DNA from: Haliclystus octoradiatus
Lineage: Eukaryota; Cnidaria; Staurozoa; Stauromedusae; Haliclystidae
Direction of reading: 5' to 3'
DNA: 64,000 nucleotides
Assembly: GCA_916610825.1 (NCBI GenBank)
Contig: OU744454.1
Coordinates: 7,843,422-7,907,421 of the forward strand
Shown here: positions 35,770 to 47,274 of the stretch, one piece after another
How the letters are laid out: every line of letters starts with the position of its first letter
Numbering within the stretch: the stretch's first letter is position 1
Position numbers and translations under genes: made by a program
Notes under the pieces: model-generated
What the model saw: the letters and a program-made list of their open reading frames with translations, nothing else
Database searches by the model: none
What the model was told of the DNA's origin: nothing

Positions 35770-35947
35770 TGTAGCGAGGCTATCCTCGTTTTGGTTTGAA
35801 GCCAACGCCCTTTATTAATATTTTTTTTTCTGTTTGCTGTATTTCAAGTTAGTTAGTTTTTGCTATGACTCAGAACAGTTCTTGTTACCATGTGACTTGT
35901 TTTCTTGGTTTATTTTACTGTTTTTTTTTTGTGTGGCACACACCACA
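35770..35947 (+). repeat. Gypsy 5' LTR
   Basis: It begins TGTAGCGAGGCTATCC and ends CACACACCACA. Compared with the 3' LTR it shows a few substitutions and a T-run length change. It is preceded by the target duplication GTGT (35766-35769). No convincing tRNA primer-binding site was matched in the bases after it. Confidence 0.93.
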
Positions 35948-36029
35948 AAGTTAACTTTAGCTGTTGTCTGTTCGACACTGTGGATGTTTATTTGGTTTAG
36001 TTGAAACCTGTTGAATTTAATAGTTAATC

Positions 36030-36714
36030 ATGGGTGAAGAAGAAACTACTCGGGAGAGGCTGTTATTCTTGCCAATTACGGCACCTAGATTAAATAGTGC
36101 TGATGGAGAAGATGTTGCTCTTTTTATGAGAAAATATCATCAGTATGAAAGTCTTGTTAGAGAAAGAACGGATAGCGGAGCGGAGAGAGTTATTCCGTTG
36201 ACGATAAAAGCATGCATCGAGCCTCTGCTTTTGAAAGCTATAGCGAAATACGAGTTGAACGTTGCACTTGAAGATTTAAGTGAAATTCTATTAAAGATTT
36301 TTTGACAGGCAAATTGAATGTAGCTGATAATGGCAGTTTACCCGATGTTGAAGCTATATTAAAAAGGGAGTTGAAAATGGACCTTAGTATAGGGACAGTG
36401 ACGCGCGTGTGCTGAAATTATATCGTGATGCCGATAATATTTTGGAGTTACACGGAATTGAATATTTATTTGAAAAGGCATCGAATAAGAAACTTATGGT
36501 AGAATGTATTGTCTATGCTGTTCAACCAGCACCATTGAGAAACACTCTGAAGTCAGAATTAATATTACGTCATTCAGAAGCGAAAAAGGACACTGGTAAG
36601 TTGTTTGCTTTATTGAAGGATTTAGCAGCAAAGTTTGACTTATTTAATTTTGACAAACGCCATCCAACAAAAAGGGAAATGACTCACCCACTACAGTTAA
36701 GGGAGTGGTTGTGA
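36030..36714 (+). pseudogene. Gypsy gag (capsid part), frameshifted
   Basis: It starts with ATG 36030 after a short leader. The first 91 codons give a polar N-terminus and FMRKYHQYESLVRE, consistent with the start of a capsid-like domain. At a T-run near 36295-36302 the frame shifts; the continuation reads LNVADNGSLPDVEAILKREL before a second shift near 36405, after which the frame runs from 36409 with RVLKLYRDADNILELHG to 36714. Gag normally forms the particle that packages element RNA; this copy cannot make it in one piece. Confidence 0.7.
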
Positions 36715-37013
36715 AAACGTCAACCAAAACCTGTTGGCATTGTAAAGGAAATCACTTAAGGTCTGATTGTCCGAAAATTAAGCAAAAGAACAATACTCAA
36801 TCTGACACTAACACTGCTAAAAAGGGACCTCGAGATGGTTGTTTAAAATGTAAGGGAGATCATTGGTTGAACAAATGCTCTAATGCCTCTGAAGTTGAAA
36901 AAAAGGAACTTTTAAGTGCGTTTACTAAGCCTTCTACAACACGCCAGGGAACAAGTTATTCAAATTCAAATGTTGAAAATGTTAACGCTAAGAAACAAAT
37001 GCCGGCTTATTAA
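36705..37013 (+). pseudogene. Gypsy nucleocapsid region with two zinc knuckles
   Basis: About 100 codons with two metal-binding knuckles, CWHCKGNHLRSDC and CLKCKGDHWLNKC. Both have spacing CX2CX3HX4C, one residue shorter before the histidine than the common retroviral CX2CX4HX4C. The region is basic and ends at 37013 without joining an aspartic protease. The next frame opens at 37049 with what looks like the very end of a protease, so a deletion fused the two regions. Confidence 0.75.
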
Positions 37014-37048
37014 TTGTTAGAAAAGTTAATTGCATTATTCTAAATGAT

Positions 37049-40000
37049 ATGTTAGATGAGATTTTATTGGGAAAGCCTTTGTTGCAAACACTTGGCATTG
37101 ACGTAGATGCTATGATTGCCGCCTTAGCAACGCAACAAAGCACCGTTTCTCAAACTGAATTGAAATCAATACATTATGTTTCACCTGTTAATGATAATGA
37201 GGTGAATGATTGTAATGAGACAAAGAATATTTGTATTGGTCCTAATTGCCACGACGAGGCATTGAAAACTGTTTTAAATAATTTACCTGAAGGCTTGACC
37301 GCAAACAACAGGTCGGCCTTATCAGATCTTGTTACAAAGTACGGTGACTTATGGAGGGTAAATTTAGGCCCGGACGAGCCAGCCCTAGTTACACCGATGA
37401 CTGTAGATATACCTGATGTGGGGCCAATTAGATGTCGTCAACGTCGTTACGCACCGAGTCATCAAGATTATCTCCATGATCATGTCAAGAAACTGGAGGC
37501 TTATGGTCTTGTTAGAAGGAACACCAAAGCAAAATGGGCGTCACCTGCGTTTGTTGTATCCTCTGGAAATGGAAAACCTCGCATGGTTGTTGACCTCCGG
37601 GCAGTAAACAATGTCACTAAGAGAACTGTTTGGCCTATGCCGAATATTGAAGTACTGCTACAACAGTTACAAGGTATGAATGTATTTGCAAGTCTAGATT
37701 TGTTTAAAGGATATTGGCAAAGTCCATTAGATGTCAGTTCACAAGAATACCATTCTTTTATGACACATGAAGGGGTTTACACACCCACTAGAGTAATAAT
37801 GGGAGCTACGGATAGTGTACAATACTTTCAGTCCATGATGCAGTCTATTATTGATGAGAGTCCCTACGCTGATTACATTTTGGTATGGGTAGATGATATA
37901 CTAATATTCGCACCTGATTTTGATACATTACTGAGAGTTCTGGACTCGCTATTTGGTTTGTTAGAAAAGTACAAATTAAAAGTCAATGCAATGAAAAGCT
38001 GTTTGTACAAAACATCAATCCGTTGGTGCGGTCGCATCATATCTTCAAAAGGGATTAAATTTGATCCTTCTCGTATTGATGCGTTAATAAATTTGAGTTT
38101 ACCACGCACTGCTGCACAACTGCAGCAATTTATTTGTGCACTAAATTGGATGAGAACCAGTCTCCCTAATTCTTCTGAGCTGGTATCTCCTTTGAGAGCG
38201 CTATTGGAGAAAGCATTTACTTTATATGGATCTCGTACTAAGAGAAGTGCAGCTACAATTTTACTAGATGACTTGGGATGGGATGTGTTGTCCTTACCAG
38301 TTGATCAACAAGAGCATGAACCGTTGGTGTTTATGAGTGGTAAGTTTACTGGATCTTCTTCTCGTTGGTCTATTGCTGAAAAGGAGGCGTTTCCTATTAT
38401 TGAAGCAGTTGACCGCCTTGATTACCTGTTATTGCGACCACAGGGATTTCGGATTTTTACGGATCATCGTAACTTGATGTACATTTTTGATCCTTTTACC
38501 GTAAATGCTACTATTAAACGTCACGTTGCTGATCGATTAAAACGCTGGGCGTTGAGTTTGATGTGTTAAAATTACAGAATTGAGCATATACCTGGAGAAT
38601 TAAATGTATGGTCGGATTTGTTAACCCGCTGGGGAGCTGACTGTATTACAGATACTGTTACTGTACAAGCTGTTATTTGTACGCCTGATGCTACTAAGTC
38701 TTTGTTTGAGCCAGAGACATGGCCTTCATTGGCAGAACTTGTTGACTTACACGACAATGGCACTCCTGACTCAACATTTGCGAGAGATGGCGGAGGATTG
38801 TACCGAAATCACAACAATGCAATATGGATTCCCGAGGACCATGGTATTCGCTATCGTTTATTGGTTATTGCTCATGCTGGTGCCAATGGTCATAGACGCA
38901 GTGAAGCTATGATGTCAATACTGAAGAGCCAGTTTGCATGGAAAGGTATGAAACATGACGTATCTATGTTTTGTAAGTCTTGCTTGCATTGTTTATTGGC
39001 TGATGGTCAGACTATTATCCCGAGACCTTTTGGTGATGTAATTCATGCAGATGCACCAAACGAAGTGATTCATTTTGATTATCTGTTTATGAGGAAACGT
39101 GATGAACATTGTCCATATTCTTATGCTTTGGTTCTTAAAGATGATTTCTCTGGATTTGTTGAACTGATACCAACAGCAACAGCTGATTCTCAACCAGTTG
39201 TACACGCCCTTATTGATTGGTTTAAAAGGTATGGAATTGTTAAAATGTAGGTATCTGATCAAGGGACTCATTTTCTGAATGTTGTAATGGAAAAATTGAG
39301 AAGATTGATGCACGCTCAGCATCATTATGTTACGGCTTATCCGCCATGTGCAAACGGTACTGTCGAAAGAGTGAACAGAGACATATTGTTTATTGTTCGA
39401 TGTATTTTATCAGAGTTGAGATTGACTGAAACTACTTGGCCTGATGTACTACCTTTGGTCCAGTCTGCTATCAATCACAGTCCATCTCGTTACCTTGGAA
39501 ACCGAGCACCTGTTACTGCTTTTACTGGGTTGCCAGCAAGTTCACCCCTTGATTGTATTTATGTACCTCGATTAGAGACATCTTTACAGCTACCAACTAC
39601 TGATGCTATTAAAGCAAAAATTGATGAATTGAAGGATTCTTTACAAGCCATGCATAGTGAGATTACTGCGTGTAAAGTTAAACGTCGACAAGAAAATGCT
39701 CAGCTACGATCAAACAGTAAAGCTGTGAAGCCCGTGAATTTCCGTGAAGGAGATTTTGTTTTGGCGTCACGAGTCTTAAATAAATCTGGCGAAAAATTGA
39801 GAGTAAAATGGCAAGGTCCAATGCGTATTACGGAAGTTGTGAATCCGTATGTCTACGTAGTCGAGAGTCTGATTAACGGAGAAAAAAAGACCTACCATTC
39901 GAGTCGTCTTAAGTATTATCATGACGATTCATTAAATGTTACAGAAGAGTTGAAAGAGCAAATCGCACATGATGACATAGGATTTATTGTAGAGGATATC

Positions 40001-40066
40001 TTACGTGTAAGATTCAATGAAGACTACGATCGATGGGAATTGTATATGGACTGCTATCATAAATAA
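37049..40066 (+). pseudogene. Gypsy pol: RT, partial RNase H, integrase
   Basis: One reading frame from 37049 to 40066, interrupted only by TAA at 38567-38569 and TAG at 39248-39250. It opens with LLGKPLLQTLGID, the tail of a protease whose active site is missing. RT shows KWASPAFVVSSGNGKPRMVV, ASLDLFKGYWQ and the catalytic VWVDDILIF. RNase H keeps EKEAF and FTDHRN but lacks the first Asp (TDAS-type) block; DDLGW joins almost directly to QQEHEPLVFMSGKF. After the first stop come IEHIPGELNVWSDLLTRW and the integrase: zinc-binding CKSCLHC, then DDE residues in HFDYL, VSDQGTHF and GTVERVNR. It ends with the GPY/F module (KWQGPMRI) and GFIVEDILRVRF, a truncated chromodomain-like start. Confidence 0.9.
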
Positions 40067-40086
40067 TCTGCTGTAACCTTAGTTTT

Positions 40087-40098
40087 AGAGGAGGGAAA
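40087..40098 (+). promoter_or_regulatory. Gypsy polypurine tract
   Basis: AGAGGAGGGAAA lies directly before the 3' LTR, where second-strand synthesis is primed in LTR retrotransposons. Confidence 0.8.
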
Positions 40099-40274
40099 TG
40101 TAGCGAGCCTATCCTCGTTTTGGTTTGAAGCCAACGCCCTTTATTAATATTTCTTGCTGTTTGCTGTATTTCAAGTTAGTTAGTTTTTGCTATGACTCAG
40201 AACAGTTGTTGTTACCATGTGACTTGTTGTCTTGGTTTATATTACTGTTGTTTTTTTGTGTGGCACACACCACA
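40099..40274 (+). repeat. Gypsy 3' LTR
   Basis: A 176 bp partner of the 5' LTR, starting TGTAGCGAGCCTATCC and ending CACACACCACA. It is followed by GTGT (40275-40278), the second half of the target duplication. Confidence 0.93.
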
Positions 40275-41473
40275 GTGTTGAGGTTTGGCTTGATTAACCT
40301 GATTGATAGCATTTCGTGAATAAAGCAGTCAAACTTGTCTCTTATTTACAGAAACTGATTTTCGTGTTGTTGATTTACATGTGCGTAAACAGCAGCATAT
40401 ATTAGCTATTGTTATTAACGCATCCCGTTTCTAGCACATGTTATACTTTAACACTTTTAACTCATGTATTTTAAATAGTTTTTCTTTTTAAATAAATTTC
40501 TGAAGATGACATAAGCAATGTCAAACAACATTACATAAATTTTTATTTTATTATTCTGTAGCATATTTCTCCAACATGCTATTGTATAGCTATTGTAAAG
40601 CTTAGTGCATTCCTGTAACACGCTATTATAAGCTTAGTGTAAGCCTCCTTTAGATGGAGGTACTTCATCTTATGTCAAACGCATGCTGATCATTTACATT
40701 TTGGTTATGAGGAGAACCAGTCACAACTCATTCATTCATATTCAATATAGTTTTGTTTGCTACTGCTTGTAGCGGTTTTTGCATATTCACATTTAAAATT
40801 GTTAGTTCATTATTTGTTAGTATTACACAGGAATATATAGAATTTTAAGATAATACTGTTATAGTTACAAATAGAAGGAAAATAAGTTCTAATACTGTTA
40901 TTGCAAAGGATTCTGATAAAACGATTGTAATGATGAATAACTGGACAGCGAAATTTTACGGCTTTCTGACTACCTGTATTAATTTAGGTTATAAAAACCC
41001 AATGTATAAATTGTATTGTTGTTTATGAGCTGCTTGCTAATATAGAAATTATTTACGGTATGGACACTATGAGTACTGCTTTCAGTGGTTTTACTGTTAA
41101 GCCATGTGGAAAATATAGTATTGGCTCTAATCCCATTGTTGTCAGTGATATTGATGTATCGTCTCCAATTTTGATGATGCAAATTTTTCAGCTATTTTAA
41201 TGACGGTGATTGGGTAAAGAAATGGAAATGGATTAAGGGAGAACCGCCTGATTATTTATGAAAAATTTGATCAGTCATATTTAGAATATGTAAAAGGGAA
41301 AGTAAAATAACACACAACGATATAAATCTAAATTAAAATGCCCAACCATTAAGCGCTGCCTTCTTGCAATATGACTTTGAATGCAATGTTTTTAGACCAT
41401 TTGGCACCATTTCACAATTGAAAATTTTCGATTTTCAAAAGCTTTGATTTGAACCTGCATGATTACAAAAATG

Positions 41474-42245
41474 TAGAGTTTGTACATCAATAACTTTTTC
41501 TTACTTGGGCAGGGAACAATGCATTGGATTGTCTGTGTTTCATTTACGTCTTCTCGGCTTCCATTTGATTGTAAAGCATTTTGTTGATATTTCTCTCTAG
41601 ATTGAAAACCAATTCCACATCCACTAGTACTTTCACAAATACTCCAGGCTGTCCAGTGGGAAACTAAACAATGAAACGAAACAGTTTCAATTATTTTTGT
41701 TAATTCCTACGAGAAAGTTTTTTAAAATGCTTTGTTAAGATAATAGTGGACTTTTCAACCTCCTGTATTTACAAGGCGTTGCAAAATTTCGAGGAAGGAA
41801 AACTAGTACTCTGCGTCACCCACACATTTTAAAGAGATATCTTCATGATAAACCTTCAAATTCACACACATTCTCTAACCTTCAATATTAGCTTACTTAT
41901 ATTTGAGCACCTTTTTGCCTACAATATATTTTAAGCTAAAATTTAACATCCTTTGTATTTAACCTCGTTTAAATTCATATATTAGTCAAGGCTTCGGTCT
42001 TAATAAAGCAATTTATGTTTCTTTACCACAATTTTCAGGTATTGCCTATTGCTTCTTAAATTAACAATATTGAATATAGCCAAGATTCAACATTGATGCC
42101 GTATATTTAGTTCTATACACTACATATGTATATACAATATTTTTCATATATCAGCAGACAAGCACTTATTTCTGGCCATTAGCCGTCATCAGTGGTGCTC
42201 AGTGAGCAAGAGATTGACTTCGACTGTTATATCTAGTTCAAAAAG
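41474..42245. repeat. Module B, second copy
   Basis: Same orientation as 4396-5164 and near-identical over most of its length. It is joined to the TIR-like terminus exactly as in the first copy, although the adjoining body is inverted. Confidence 0.8.
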
Positions 42246-42249
42246 AGAT

Positions 42250-43559
42250 AGATTTTACCATGTGGTGAAGAGTTAGCCCAAGGAAAAACATTTAGGCCTT
42301 AATAGAGTGCCTTACACTATCGAAGTAGTGAGCAATGCATTCGCAAATAGTACACATTCCTAGACACTGTATATCAAAATTGCGCAAGTGCAGTCGAGAC
42401 ATACCTATTTTCTATACTAGAATACCAGTTACACGCAATACGTGATGTAGAGGCTACATGCATATCAGCTACATGAATGGGGGGCTATGACGTCACTTAA
42501 TACATTACTCAAAGGTTACTGATCGATATATGAGGACCTAGGATTAAAACGGTAAAATATATATACATTTAAGCCAGGCTAGATCTAAATAATTCGAATA
42601 AGAACCAAGAAATATCAAGAAACTGGTTAATAGCAGATAGTATGAGATACATTATTTACAAATTTATGTGGCAAAATTATTTTATTGTACATTATTTCTT
42701 GTTCCTTAACTGTGAGACTTGGTGTTGGCAAATTATATATCTACTGGGTACGTATGGATAACCCTGGAGCATGCTACATATAGCTGACCATAAGTTATAA
42801 AACTGAATTTCATAATGTCTTTGATATACTTGCAATTTTATCTTCCTATTATCGTCCAGAAATAATTTCATAGCGGTCCGAGGTAAATCGGATAATGATA
42901 GGCGTCAGATTCAACATATTTGAATCGGATTCTGTAAGTAGTTTAATCATAGTTTAATTTTTAATATACATCCTTGTAGAATCATCATCATAAAATTCAT
43001 CACGTGTTCGGTAAATTGAGTTTAATAATTTGAAAAGGATATTAAGTGAGATTCTATTGCCCTCTATTCTCTTTCACTAATTCAATCAGATCACATTTAG
43101 TTGGTCATCTAGTGACCCATTGGGTGGCACCGCTACCAATGATTTGCGACATTTGTAAGCTCAATTCCATCTGAAAACTATTTCATTTGAAACTTGAATG
43201 ATGATAATATCATCATGATCTCATTTATAGTGCTGTTTTATGAATGTGTGTATTTCACTCGGGGTTTTAATTTACAGTTTTACACTTTGTTCGAGCTATA
43301 CGTATCAATTCTAAATCCTTGTTTGTGCCTGTTTACAACTTGCCTTCTTGAATAAGTGAGTTCGGAGTTTGAACTCGTCTTGCTCCTGTCGTGTTAATAT
43401 AATAGGCTCACGCAATTGCTGGACACACTTGATCATGTGATACATGAATAAGCAGGACAAATGAAATGGCTAATTTGCATTGATGACATTGATTATTGAT
43501 ATCTCTTCTTTTCAAGACAATCTTGAGTACGTTTTGCGCAGCTCGATACCTGTACTGTC
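42250..43559. other. Non-coding stretch
   Basis: No gene, RNA or repeat could be supported. Confidence 0.45.
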
Positions 43560-44445
43560 ATAAAAGCTTAAACTTGTCACATTTCATGTGTTGGTAAATG
43601 TGTGAACTTTCGCTCCACATGTAGACATAAATAGTCGACATAGATCATTGAAATTTGACACTGAGAAGTAAATAGACGGTTGCTTGTCAATCGTAAACTC
43701 CTCGCAAAGTCCAGTTAAATTAAAAAACTTGGATTCGGCAGAATAAACTCCTTAAAAAATGTCCACGGTAGCTGAACAATTTCTAAACATTTTAATTAAC
43801 ATTTTATCATTTCCAAGGGCTTTTATATATATACATCCATGTCATTCTAAACTTGTTTACATTAAACAATAGCAACGGTGCCGTTCATCAGACACCTTCA
43901 CAACACACAAAGGAACACCTTGTGACAAAAAGAACTATAATGGCGTTGTAAATTTCATACTTTTTTGTAGATAATGGTTAATATCTCTCCATGCAATAAA
44001 TGTATGGGATTAATTATTAGTGCAGCTTACTGTTCGGACTATTACCAACATTTTGAGCTACAACGTGTTACATTTCATGAATTAATAAATGCGTGAAAAG
44101 AACACATACATACACACAGGCACGACGCATGGATCTCTATTTGCATATAAAATATATTCCTGTAAAATTTCCTTCTTTTATAAAAAAAGGTTCCCATAGT
44201 TATGCAATTTCTAAAGCATATCGAAATATTTAAATTGAAATTTTACAATTTTATTATTCCCATGAGCCTTTATATAATTACTTGATACATCGTTGTCATT
44301 CTAAACCTGTCTACATTAAAACAATAGCAGCAGCGACGATCGTCGCAACACCATGACAACAGAGAAACGGACACCTACTTGACAAAAAGAACGACAATGT
44401 TGTTGTAAATATCCTACATTTTTGTACATAATTGTTAAAGTGTAT
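43560..44445. repeat. Tandem duplication of about 450 bp
   Basis: About 43560-43995 recurs as 44050-44445 in the same orientation. Aligned landmarks are CACATTTCATG, TGTCATTCTAAAC, ACATTAAA with AACAATAGC, GACAAAAAGAAC and a TGTTGTAAAT/GCGTTGTAAAT pair. Divergence is substantial, so the event is old. No coding potential. Confidence 0.65.
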
Positions 44446-44449
44446 ATCC

Positions 44450-44979
44450 CGGATATTAGGAGATTGCTTCTTTAGATAGAGAAAAATTTTCTATCAGTAC
44501 ATGTTCTTCTTGTATTTTTACTTTGCGCAAGCATTTCCCCCTCAAAAGTGCAATCAAAGTTACGTTTTTGTGTCTCACTCTTTTTCCTAGAACAGGAACC
44601 CACTTATTTTCCGCAAGAGAGTTTACACCGGAAAAAGCACTAAACATTTTACTTATTTGTCTCTAAATAAAAACCGCTAAACCAAATGACAATCTGCTTT
44701 CGGAATGAAATTTTCAACCATATTTGATCAATATTCAAGATCCAGGTGAAGAGATATAAGCCTCTAAAGTCATAATTTTTTAGTTTTGGATTTTTCTCAC
44801 TCAAGTGCTCACGCGATTAGCACCTCTTTACGACTTCGTCTTTCATGTCATTCGATCAAAGGGGACCTTAATTAACAAAATGTCAGAACTTATATCCAAA
44901 TGCCGCCGAGAGAACAAGTTTTACCTTTCAAGTTTGAAAGAATTTGTAAACCTCGAGAGATTTTGGATCATGTAAGCCA
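44450..44979. other. Non-coding stretch
   Basis: No gene supported. The minus-strand frame 44456-44647 has no known domain. A short block around TTATTTTCCGCAAGAGAGTTT resembles one near 59475-59495 and may be a dispersed-repeat fragment. Confidence 0.4.
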
Positions 44980-45454
44980 AAACAACTTAGAAATCACGAG
45001 AGATAAGAACAAAACATCCGAAATTTCTTAGTAAAAATTCGAATAGCTTTAGCATAGTTGATGAAGTCTGATTATTTTAAAATATTATAAATAAAGGCAT
45101 TCTTCTTTTTTGGGTCATTTTGTTTGCTAATAGTGGCTATTCAGAGACAATAAAAAGCCCTACAAAACCGCCAAAAGCTCGCAAAACAGCATAAATGAGA
45201 AACGAGACAGATCAAAATCATAGCGTTCAAAAGAATCAATAGTGGCTCGAAAGTATAACTCTGGATATGTGATTCGGAGAAAGGCAAAATATGACAAATA
45301 GGTAAAGAATCATAGGAGACAATTGATATAATCAGAAAAATGTTTTATGATGTGTTCGTTTAAAAATACTAAAATTAGGTTCTATTTCACAAAAAAGTTA
45401 CTGCTCGGCAGCATTGTGTTTGGGTTCTCTGATACCAGCACTTTGGATACTGGC

Positions 45455-46296
45455 AGGGTACCACAGGGATCTATCCTCGGGCCACTGTTATTCTTAGTTA
45501 TGGTAAATGACCCACTAAATGTGTTAAAAATGGTGTAGTTGGTCAGTTTGCGGACGACACTCAATTGCTCTACAGCTACAAGCCAAAATGCACTGGTGCT
45601 ACCACAATCATAGAAAAAAAGATAAGCGACGACCTGACTGCATTAACATCATGGTTTCAATCAAACTCTTTATTATTTAACTCAAAAAAGACGAAGATTG
45701 TGGCAATCGGACATAGAAAGGTTGAGGATACGCAGCTAATGACTATGAGCTTTAAGAGCCATGTACAACAAATTATAAAAACTGCAGCATACAGATTACG
45801 AGCACTAGCCAATCAACGAAAATTTATACATCAAGAAATGCCTATTAAAATTGTAGAATCGAAAATCTTAGAACCAAGCCTCTATGCCATAGAAGTGTGG
45901 TCTTCTTGCAACAAAACAGAGGTAAGAAAGAGACAAATTAAAATACAGAATTGGGCTGCAAAATTAGTGGTTGGCAGAAAGAAATTTGAAACAATGGACA
46001 ATTTACTAAACGGGCTTGTCATTTCAAATCTAGGTGAATTGTGCACTGTGTGCACAGTTCACCAGTCAGCCCAGGGATGCAACAGACCAACATTAAAATC
46101 TTTATTTTGTAAATCAAACTCACGCTACACCACGCGGAAAACCTTATATATTCTTCCAAGGGTTTATACAGGTCGTGGAAAAAGGTCATTCTCACTTCGT
46201 GGAGCTAATCTGCTCAATAAATATCACAATGCAGACAATTATACAAAAACAAAATACAATCAACATATTAAAAACATCCTTCTTCGAAATAAATAA
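45455..46296 (+). pseudogene. LINE 2 reverse transcriptase fragment
   Basis: It starts at VPQGSILGPLLFLVMVND. A frameshift near 45535 leads to QFADDTQLLYSYK (catalytic box) in the main frame, followed by LTSWFQSNSLLFNSKKTKIV. An internal deletion then joins to FKSHVQQIIKTAAYRLRAL, removing the block that normally contains a FLGV-type motif. The C-terminal thumb-like part ends at TAA 46296 with HIKNILLRNK. The open frame at 45347-45538 includes non-element sequence upstream of the junction. This copy is inactive. Confidence 0.85.
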
Positions 46297-46380
46297 AGTA
46301 ATTTAACAGTAAACAATAATTAGATTTGCCAGACATCAAGAAACAATAGTTTTGCCTGTATTATATTTAAAAATAAAAAA

Positions 46381-46473
46381 TTAGACAAAGAGCCCGAGTT
46401 GGCTACCGTCGAATAGTCACCGAGGTTCTCCGAGGTGACTATTCAAGACGGTAGCCAAGGGCGAGTTGTCTAA
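46381..46473. other. 93 bp imperfect palindrome
   Basis: TTAGACAA at the left edge pairs with TTGTCTAA at the right. Inside, GGCTACCGTC (46401) pairs with GACGGTAGCC, and GAATAGTCACC with GGTGACTATTC, leaving a short loop. Small bulges interrupt the stem. GC content is higher than in the surroundings, so the fold should be stable. Confidence 0.85.
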
Positions 46474-47080
46474 TTGTTTTAGTAGAAACCAACTAGTGGT
46501 ACAAGCCAAACACATCAAAAGAAATAAATTCCAACTATTTGTTTGTTTCTTGCATAATTAATTTTTTATACAACCGTCAATCAAAGGAATCCATGACGAC
46601 TGCAGCATCGTGATTTGGAGGATGAATTTTAATTTGACTTGATTCAGATTTAGTTTTTAAAACAAAAAAGTTGGATATCAATACTGGCTACAAATTTACA
46701 GCCCCACAAAATATCAAACTTGAGCAAGGTAACTATTGAGTATCTAAAAATACATAAATTTTTGCAGTTTGTAATATAAACGTTTGTTGTTTATAAACTT
46801 TTGCTGACTAGTGGACTAATTTATATCTGCAATAAAGTAGCGAATGAAAAAATTGGGAGAAGAATTGTATATGCATAGACTACCATTAAACAACTTTATC
46901 TCATAATTTGTTGCTTGCTTTGTTTTCTCGGGCACGGAATTTATAAGACTCTCGTATAAAATTGATTCAAAAACATTTGCGAATCGCTTGTTTACTTTAG
47001 ACTTTTGCGAGGGAACTTGCCAGCGTTCACTATGAGAAAATAGTGAACGATTGAGCAACCAATCAGAATGCAGATAATCG
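46381..47080 (-). repeat. Hairpin-tipped dispersed element, copy 2
   Basis: Inverted relative to 16395-16832. It is inserted in the 3' part of LINE 2, so it is younger than that insertion. One tip is a 93 bp imperfect palindrome (46381-46473); near the other tip is a short perfect hairpin with arms GTTCACTA/TAGTGAAC (about 47026-47049). The minus-strand frame 46816-47058 parallels the frame in copy 1 for its first 50 codons and then diverges, so it reflects DNA similarity and not a demonstrated protein. Confidence 0.7.
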
Positions 47081-47274
47081 AATAGTAGCCTAGTCCGTTT
47101 CGACTAAAGTTAAATAGTCATTACTTAAATTAGAGTAGTATTTTCCTATATCAAATTGTTTATATGTCTTAAATTACACTATCTATCTATCTATTCGCCT
47201 TACGGGCTATCGTTTTTCCGAGTCTCCCAATTTTCCACGTGGTGTTATCAAGGAACTTGGACATGGCTGCTGTG

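Larger units (their letters stand above)
35770..40274 (+). mobile_element. Ty3/gypsy LTR retrotransposon, defective
   Basis: A complete-ended element of about 4.5 kb with short LTRs (178 and 176 bp), each starting TG and ending CA, flanked by the direct repeat GTGT. The paralogous empty site near 3655-3670 confirms the insertion point. The internal order is gag, two zinc knuckles, then pol with RT, partial RNase H, integrase, GPY/F module and a truncated chromodomain-like end. It lacks a protease and the first RNase H catalytic segment, and carries gag frameshifts and two pol stop codons. The LTRs are almost identical by eye, so the insertion is fairly recent. Confidence 0.93.
34257..41473. 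repeat. Inverted composite-repeat body with nested insertions
   Basis: After removing the gypsy element (35770-40274) and the TIR element (34861-35632), the remaining roughly 1.9 kb is the inverted complement of the unit 1 body (about 2437-4391). Both ends carry the same 28-30 bp sequence in inverted orientation (TTTGTAATCATGCAGGTTC on the left, its complement at 41446-41470), as in a TIR transposon. The body also contains the SINE-like insert. It encodes nothing recognisable, so it would be non-autonomous. Confidence 0.75.
45455..47192 (+). mobile_element. 5'-truncated non-LTR retrotransposon (LINE 2)
   Basis: Compared with the left duplication copy, extra sequence starts at about 45455 (after CTTTGGATAC) and ends at a CTAT run near 47180-47192, after which duplicated sequence resumes. 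The start is inside the reverse transcriptase, as expected for 5' truncation. Within its 3' part sits a separate hairpin-tipped element (46381-47080). The tail resembles that of LINE 1. Confidence 0.75.
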
